Made by a program: the position numbers and the translations under genes
The notes under the pieces: model-generated
What the model was told of the DNA's origin: nothing
Seen by the model: only the letters and a program-made list of their open reading frames with translations
Databases searched by the model: none
Source of the DNA: Panorpa germanica
Lineage: Eukaryota; Arthropoda; Insecta; Mecoptera; Panorpidae
NCBI GenBank assembly: GCA_963678705.1
Contig: OY783208.1
Span: 5,084,001-5,148,000 of the forward strand
Length of the DNA: 64,000 bases
Direction of reading: 5' to 3'
Shown: piece by piece, positions 51,001 to 60,000 of the stretch
Position numbering within the stretch: the first letter of the stretch is position 1
Layout: each line of letters starts with the position of its first letter

Positions 51001-54000
51001 TTTAATTCGTGACGTCATCAACATTCATGAATGTTGTAATTATCTTTGCAGGACAGGGAGGAGAACGTTCTGGCGTACATCGATGAGAATCGGGTCCCAG
51101 TGACATTCCTGGTGGTGCTCTTCATCCAGTTTATGCTGATCCTCCTGGACCGAGCTCTATACTTAAGAAAGCAAATTATGGGGAAAATAATATTTCAATT
51201 CTTTTTAGTTATCCTAGTTCATGGATGGATGTTCTTTGCTTTGCCCTATGTGACGGAAAGGTGAGTTTAGCTGACAAACAAGCTGTAAAAGTGTACAATA
51301 GTATAACTCATTGACGACATTTGTTTCTTTCATAAGTGCATCACTTGAGAATGGCTAATTTTCCATTTAAAATGTTCTTAATAGTCTGAATTAGGTTTAC
51401 AAAAATGTGTTCAAATTTAGTAAAAACAACGTCTACTGGATTAGCTAGTTTGCTATATATTACTGCCTTATTTTTAATGTCAACCTATTTGCATCTTTAG
51501 CATATACTTTTTTTAACTTGTATGTACAACATATTAAGTTTATTGTGTAAAATTTGAAGTCGATTGGGGTAAAACTGTCGGAGATATAGAGTTTTAAGTC
51601 TGCATCTCTCTGGTCTAGTTTCCTCTTCCTTTGAATCTTTTAAACGCGTTTTTCTCACACTTAGCTTTTTCAGAGTCGGTGTCTTCTCTAGCTCAAAATC
51701 TACTGCACCGATTTTTCAATAAGAAAAAAAAACTCGAAAGGTTGACCTGCAAAACTTATCAACTAATGAAATCATTTTGGTTTTTTGATTTCAAATAATC
51801 CAGTGATGAGTTATGAGGGACACCGCAATGAAACTTTTTTTTGTAACGTCACCGGAGATGCTCATTTCTTGATATTTATTTATGAAAATTTCACAAAGTA
51901 TTCTTTAAATGTTATTTTATCATGTAGTAATTATAGAAATAATTATATGTTAACTGTGTCGTCAAAAAACATACTATATGACCTTAAGGAACTTGAAGTT
52001 ACATTTTCACTACTCATATTCGTTTTTTTGTTTTCAGGAAATTCAATGCGGATTTTCCACCTCAAATGTGGTATTTTGTCAAGTGCATATATTTCCTGTA
52101 CTCGGCGTTTCAAATCAGAAGCGGATATCCAACTAGGATTCTGGGAAACTTCATTTGCAAACATTACAACATTATTTCTAGAATTCTCTTAACGATTTAT
52201 ATAAAAATTCCATTCCTGTTTGAGATGAGGACCATCATGGATTGGATTTGGACCAACACAACTTTCACGCTCTTTGATTGGCTGAAAATGGAAGACGTCT
52301 TCGTTATGATGTTTGGCGTTAAGGTACGTTGTCCTAATTTCTATAAAAGTGTACTATTTATTGATAAAGTTGGTTACTAGAACCTCAAATGTTCAATTAT
52401 TTGTTAATAACTCCTTATATGTTAAGAGATATTAACAATTAAAAAAGTCATTTTGTCTTTTTATTTATTAAAGGGATTCAATGTTGTACACATTCCAAAT
52501 GCATGTGACATCACAACCGCTGCCAACCTTACACCTCATAAATTTTTGCTATTTGTATTTATATCCAATATTATAATGTTCCAACTGGAAGTTTCTATAT
52601 TTATGTTTATTTGTTTATATACTCCAGCGATTTGTAGGGTGGCTCAAAAAGGACTCTATGTATCTTTTTGAAAATTTGCTATTTCGTAGAAAGAAAAAAA
52701 ATTTAAGACTTTTGGCGTCCTTGGATTTTTACCTGAATTTCCTGGAAACCCGTAATTTTGGAAAAACTAGAAAATTTCTTTTTACTTTTTGCTCTATAAC
52801 TTTTAATTCATAAAAGATAGAAAGTTGAAATTTGGCATGTGTCTTACGGTGTTCAATGCTAACTTTTTTAGCATTAGAAATTGAAAAATTGGAAAAGGAG
52901 CCGTTAAGAGAATTACTTTGAAGAAAACTTAAATTTTGAATTACTTAATAATGAAATATGTTATTAAAAAAAATGAATTCAAAAATCAAGAATTTTATTT
53001 GGGGGCGTGAGGGCCGGTTTTTGCCGAAAGCTAACTTTGGTACGTAATTTACAAATCGAAAAGAAAATCCCAAATTTTGAAAAAAAGTCAAACACGAATC
53101 AAATAACGAATAAATTGAAAATATTTTTTATTTTGTTGAAAAGAATAATATATTAATTATGAAAAATTATTTATTATTGAACGAGCTAAATATTTCAATT
53201 TGAAAATAGAATTAAAATTTGAAATGAAATTTTTTGGATTCAAATCATACACACAAAAAGACTTCGCTTTGCGACGAAAGTAAACTCTAGTTATATTTAT
53301 ATTCCTTTTGAGCTTGAATAAGAAAAGAATATCCGAAATAGCAACCAAAAGAAAATGATCAGTTTTTTGACTTTCGTTGTTCACTTCTTTCACTTATGTT
53401 TATTTTTCGTTTCAGTGCTACAGAAATTTTGAGGAACAGTTTCCCTCCTTAAGAGGAGAGGAGAAATGGTCTGTTCTAAAGTATATCCAAGGCGGCATAT
53501 TCCTAGCTGTTATTATTGCGATCCTGTGGTTTCCTTTGGTCTTATTCGCTATGGTGGACAGTGTGGGGACCGCTAACTTACCAACCGAGATGTCGGCGGA
53601 GTTGAGGATCGACTCCACTGTTCCAATTTGGGAAGGAACGTGCACGTCTATTAATTCATTTTGTAAAAGTGGACAGTTTATTATAAGTTACCACTTTGGT
53701 ATTTTCCTATTTATTAATTTAATGTGTGTGTCGTTAGACTTTGTCGTTAACCCTGCGTGGTGACCGGGGTGCCCCAATGGTGACCAAGTGGTAACCAAGG
53801 GGTAAGAATAGTCCCAATGTAGCCCAAAGCATGTCGTAAGAGGCGACTAAAATGGGGTTGGTCGTAGGGTTAACAGCCCTACCCCGTTAAAAAGACTATT
53901 GTTACGAAACCTCAACAGAATGACAAAACCGGCTCTAACCGGAACATTTATTCACGATCAAAACAAGGTGAATGCCGAATTTAACAACAGAATCAAATCA

Positions 54001-57000
54001 GCTCATAAATGTTTCTTTGGACTAAAAAAACAATTAGGGTCCAAATTTATCAGCAGAAAATTTAAACTGAAGCTATACAAGACACTTATACTACCTGTGC
54101 TGTTGTATGCTAGCGAAACCTAGACTTAAACCTGACACCCAGCGAGCTCTGGAAACTTTTGAAAGAAAAGTATTAAGAACTATATTCGGGCCTGTTAAAG
54201 AAGGCAGCTAAGACCTGCAATAGGTTGTTACGCTCTTAAAGAAGAAGTCGTTAGATTTTACGTTCTTTCAATATTAAATCACGTATAACATCTCATTGCT
54301 AAACTAAACTTAAATCGATTTTAGCATTTTTACTAATTCAAAAAGCATTTTCTGATTATTATACTCTTGTCCCCATATCTTATTGTTCTCTAGTCCTCAT
54401 TGTTTCTTTACTATTTCCTCTTTCTCCTTCCTTCTTGACTTTACCTTCACCGTGATCCTTAATTTCTTTATCGATACTCTCTCTTCTTTGCTTCTTCTTT
54501 ATACTTCCACTATTCTCCTCTTCACGTCGCTTTTTCAATCAAATCGATTGACTCCATATAATACACTCTGTTATTAACATAACCTCACAAAAAATAATCC
54601 AGGGGCGTTTAATCACATGATCGGGCCGGGCCGGCCACTTAAGAGCTCCTTCCTCACCTTCTTCCCCATTACCATTTGCCAACCTATACTATCACTGTTA
54701 AGCAAGAGAAGTGCAAAAAGAGATGCAGGGTTAAACGTCAAGGCAGCTGCTGTGTTGACCCATAATGTTTCAATATAATGTCGTGCTATAAAAGGAAAAA
54801 TAAATTACATTACTTATTTATATTCCGTCATATAGATACTTATCCGTCAATTTTTGGATATTTAATAAATTAAGGAGGTACAGGACGTACCGTCAATGGA
54901 AAAAGTTTATCTCTCGGTAATACGAAATGCAAAATACGAAGTACATGAGGGACGAGCAAATATTAGGATTGCAGCTTTAAAAATGAATTTTTCAATTCCC
55001 TATTAAACTGCTTTTTGCTAGTTAAAATGATTTTTTTATACATATAATAGTTTAATAAATGAAAAATTACCTATAATTAATATCAAATTTATATTAATTC
55101 AATTTAAATTCAAATTAAATATTTTGAAAAAAGAATAATAAATTTTGCAACGCTGCAAATTTACGTGTGTTGACGCATGCGTGATTTGGTTTTTCGACAA
55201 ATAAATTGTTATATTTTATATAACATTCATTCCGATTTTGAATTTCCCGCCCAAATTGGCATTTGTAACGTTGCCGGCTTATTACCTATATTTACTGTTT
55301 CTTAAAGGTTTTATTTAAATATTTTCGTAAATAGGTATCTTTTTCATAATTTTCTTTTTGCCCTAGTTACAGAAAAGATTCTTTTATATACACCTAGTTT
55401 TTGAAAGCTGTGTCACCATTTTTTTATAGTTAAAAGTTATATTATGTGGTGAAATTGAGCTAAAAATTATGATTTGTATGGAAAATGACTATTTTTAATC
55501 ATGTATAAAAAGAAAATTATGAACCCTAGGTCTCTAAAACTTTGAGACAGCATGTATTTTAACTATTTGTATCGACCCTCAAAATTTCAAAACGTTTCCT
55601 CCTTAACCAATATTTTACAGCACAATTCTTCATGGAATTCGGATATGACATATTCTATACTAACCAACTGTTTCTTCAACAGATTTAAGTCTCGAGACAT
55701 GCAGCAGATGATGAACGCGTACAAACGGGATCGAGTTTCAAAAACCCAGCTGTCAAATTACGAACCACTTGACGTAGCGGCTATTAGCTGGAGTGAAGAT
55801 TCCATCACAAATTGGCAAATATCTGAACCGGAATTAGCGCGGTTAGAAGAAAAAATAGAGGCTGGTAGGTTCAGCATTAATGTGTCCCTTTCTGCAGATT
55901 TAAATTCTAAACTTTACCTTTACTAAGAACCATTATATATTAAATTTCATTTTATCCATTGTAAATTTGTAAATTTTATTTAGTTCAAGTTGCATGAGAG
56001 TTCTTCTAGCAATCTTAGATTGATTCTATTGTATCCAGCGCAAATTTATCTTAGATCCCATTTAATCCAGTGAAAAAATTGAGTTGTGGACGCCATTTTT
56101 ATGGGGGCTACATCAAATAGCTCATTTTTCTTATAGAACAACACAAATTTGTGTTGTGAACAATATCTTAAATTCTAGAAATGTATTAAACATGTACTGA
56201 TAAAGTTAACTATCAGGTTCTCAAATGTGATTTGTTTTAAATAGTCGCAATGTTATTGAAGATATAAACAATTAAAATAAGCATTTAAAGAATCAGGATA
56301 ATTAAGGAGTAATATACAGTTAATATTTAAAAAAAACAATTGATATTATCCTTTTCGTAATCCCTATATTATAATTATATGTTTGTTTGTTGCTGAAATT
56401 CGTATGGTAGAATGAAAACGGCTCCGTCAATGTTTTTGAAAGTTTGAAAGTAAAAGTAAAAGATAGAAAGTTGAAATTTGGTATGTGTATTACGGTGTTC
56501 AATTCTAACACTTTTTGAAATTTAGAAATTAAAATATTGGAAATAGAGGCGTTGAGAAAATTAGAGGGCCTGGTAGGAAACTTTGTAGAAAACTCAAATT
56601 TTGGATTACTTTATAATAAAAAACATGCCATTATAAAAATATTATTCAAAAATTTTATTTGGGGGCAGTTTTTGCCGAGAGTAAAAATTAGGCTAAAAAG
56701 TTGAAATTTTTTATATGGGATAACTTTGGTACCTCATTTACGAATCAAAAAAAAAATTCCAATATTTTGAAAGAAAGTTGGCCAAATAAGGAATAAATTG
56801 AAAATATTTTATATTTTGTTGAAAAAAAATAATTTTTTTTTAGTTAATTTATATGAAAAATTATTTTTCTATTGAGCGAGTTAAATATTTCAATTTAAAA
56901 ATAGAATGAAACACAAGCTTCTTAAGTATAATTTTCAGAAATTATTCGAAAACTTTATCCCACCGATAAATATTATTTTTTATATAAACAATTTAAAACC

Positions 57001-60000
57001 AAAAACTTATTATTTTGCTTGAGAAGCCGCCATTTTGTCAAAAAAAAAATATTTAGCCTAATCCTTCTAATAATTTCTAGATTATACAATACTTTAACGA
57101 AATCCGTTTGGTTTTTTCATTTTAGAAGATCCAATCCAGAGATATCGTGGTCACCGCAAGATGCCTTTTTTGAGAGGAGCTTCAACTTTCTAGCACAATT
57201 TTTACCCTCGGCAATAACCGCCCCCGTGCCCCTAAATAAAATTTTGAAACTTCGATATTCTTTTTTTTAATATTATATTCACTTATTACACAATCCAAAA
57301 TTTGAGCTTTCTCTAAAGTTTCCTACCATGCTTCCTAAATTTCTCAGCGCTTCTTTTATAAAATTTTGAATTTCTAAGTTTTGAAATATGTTCGCATTCA
57401 ATAGCATAATACACATGCATAATTTCACTTTTCTATCTGGTACAAATAAACAGTTATACAGCAAAAAATAACCCACTTTTTTTCCCCGTTTTTATTTCTA
57501 TCAAAAATTAAAAAAACGTCCCCTAAGATTTGATTTCACCAGCCCATTACTGTGATTCGGAGTTGCAAACCTTTTTGATTTATCAGAATCCACCAAATCA
57601 CAAATTCCTTCTCAACAAGAGATAATAATGAATGCTTGTTTATTTCCAGGAACTCCCATCACGGTCTACCTCCGATTCAAGCTCCAACACGACGTTACCG
57701 GAAAGGATCACCCTCCTGTGATAACTCTAGATCGCAGCATTGTCCTGGATAAGGACGAAGCCGATAAATTAAATGCCGTCTTGAAAAGAGATTCAGATGA
57801 TGACACAATTATACTGAGACAACTATTTCCAAAATTTTTAAAAGTTGTTAACAAAGGACAACTTATTAACTTTAACACTTTGATGAGAAATGCTAAGCTA
57901 CAACGTAAGTTTCGTTTTATAAGTACAATTAGAGTTTACCCCCGTTACAAAGCGACGTCTTTTTGGCGTGTATGTTTTGAATCCAATAAAATAATTCGTA
58001 ATTACATTTCATATTTAACTCTATTTTTAAATTGAAATAATAAACTCGCTCAATTATAAAATAATTTATCAAAATAAAAAATATCTTCAATTTTCTCTTC
58101 AACCCCCTCCCTCTTTTTGAATTTTCAAATTTTTATTTATTGAGATATGTCAGCATTGAATACCTTAATACACATGCAAAATTTCAACTTTCTATCTTTT
58201 ACGAATTAAAAGTAATATAGCAAAAAAGGGCTTACTTTTTTTCCAGTTTTTCCAAAATTACGGGTTTCCAGGAAATTTAGGGAAAAATCCGGGGACGCCA
58301 ATAGTCTTAGAATATTTTTCTCTACGAAATAGGAAATTTTCAAAAACATTGACAGAGCCGTTTCTGCGCTGCCATACAAAATTCACTACCAAACATATAA
58401 AAATATAAGATCATAAGAATATAAGATCATAAATATACACCTGGAAAATATACAAATATTTTCATAATTCAAATTTTTCCCCAATAGTTGGCAGAATGCG
58501 GTCGGAATCATAGTGGTTGAATCCAGTAGAACAATTGGAGGAGGATTATATCGAAGTAATCCAGGAATATCGGGATGTGAAGCTCCATTTAAAGGGTGCG
58601 AAACGTTCAATTAATAGAAACGAACCTCATATGTGGGACAAGACCGGCAGACTAGGAAGTATTGATGACATATATGCTAACATTAATGAAGATTGTTCCG
58701 ATCCCTTCTATGAAGATGTCCTTAAACTCCTGCCGGCCGCATCCTGTACAGATTACGTTATTTACACCTTCAATGAGAAGAAATTTCCAGCACAGTACGA
58801 GCTGATGAACATTGGGTAAGCATATTCCCAGCAAACATTTAGGAGTCACTTTGACGTCATATTGAAGATGCGTCATGAAACAATTGAATTTGATTTGACA
58901 CGTTCAAGGAAATGTCAGTGATATGAACTACAAATGACAAAATCACTTCACCTGGCCTCACTACCGTACCAGTATTGAGTGAAGCTGCAAATAAACCATT
59001 CAAGTGTAACAGAGACAGATATATCTTGTTTCTTTATCTGTGATATTCTAGAATTTTATCCTTTGAACCGCCTCCATTTTTGCATTGTATGAATAATCTT
59101 GTTACCAATTAATCTGTCAAAATCCACGTCCTCCATTAAAAATATCTCTTAACGTAATTCTTCCTTTATTAGATCTAAGATAGAACCTAATTGTAAGCAC
59201 ATAAGAAGTTTTAAAAATCTATTTTAGAATCATTGGTCTCTACGGCACATACGTCATCGTCATTTGGCAACTGGTACAGACGATGACCACTGGGGGAATG
59301 AACTGCATCTGGCTGGAAGAGATTCCAAGTGTGGATAGAGTACTTCAACTCTGTCTAGACATATATCTGGTAAGTCTTTATTCCCCACTATGAATTTAAA
59401 TTATTATATGTCTGGACCCAATTAGGAGTCAATGTGGCATGCCCAGTAAGTCTATCCCAATTGGAACCTAATTTGACTGGGTTTGCCCAATGGGCTTGTG
59501 TCCTCATTTTTTAAAAGTCGATTTTTGCTGTGGTAATGTTCTGTAGCTGTTGGTAGTCAAATAATCAAGTCAAGTCAAAGAATAATAAGTTTTTATTTTA
59601 TTTAACCCTGTTACGGCAGACATAATATTGAAACTTTATTATTCCTTGAAATAGTTGTAAATAATATTTGATATTTTGATATATAAATACATATAGCAGA
59701 GATTTATGAGCTGTAAGGTTGGTAACCTAACACAAAGATTGTGATGTCACATGCACTTGGAATGTGTACAACGTTGAATCCTTTTTAATAATTAAAGAGA
59801 TAAAATGACTTTTTTAATTGTTAATATCTCTTAACATATTAGGAGTTATTAAAAAATAATTGAACATTTGAGGTTCTAGTAACCCACTTTATGAATATAT
59901 AGTACACATTTATAGAAATTAAGACATAGGACACAAGCCCATTGGAACCCTTTAATATTTTACATCCTTAGTGTTACTTCCCTATTGAGATCTAATGGGA

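Larger units (their letters stand above)
49305..51022 (-). repeat. Inverted duplication, right arm
   Basis: Reverse complement of the left arm without the hAT element. It includes the family A copy 49312-49901, the empty hAT site, an antisense copy of the acidic Piezo exon (about 50384-50566) and the flanking family F sequence. It ends 29 bp before the acceptor of the next Piezo exon. Confidence 0.95.

Noticed and set aside
44426-51022. Assembly mirror artefact as the explanation of the inverted duplication
   Set aside because: The arms differ by substitutions, indels and a hAT insertion with an intact empty site, which an assembly mirror would not produce.
51785-52192. Plus-strand ORF of 135 codons overlapping a Piezo exon
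   Set aside because: It runs from repeat E through the intron into the anchor exon in the wrong frame.
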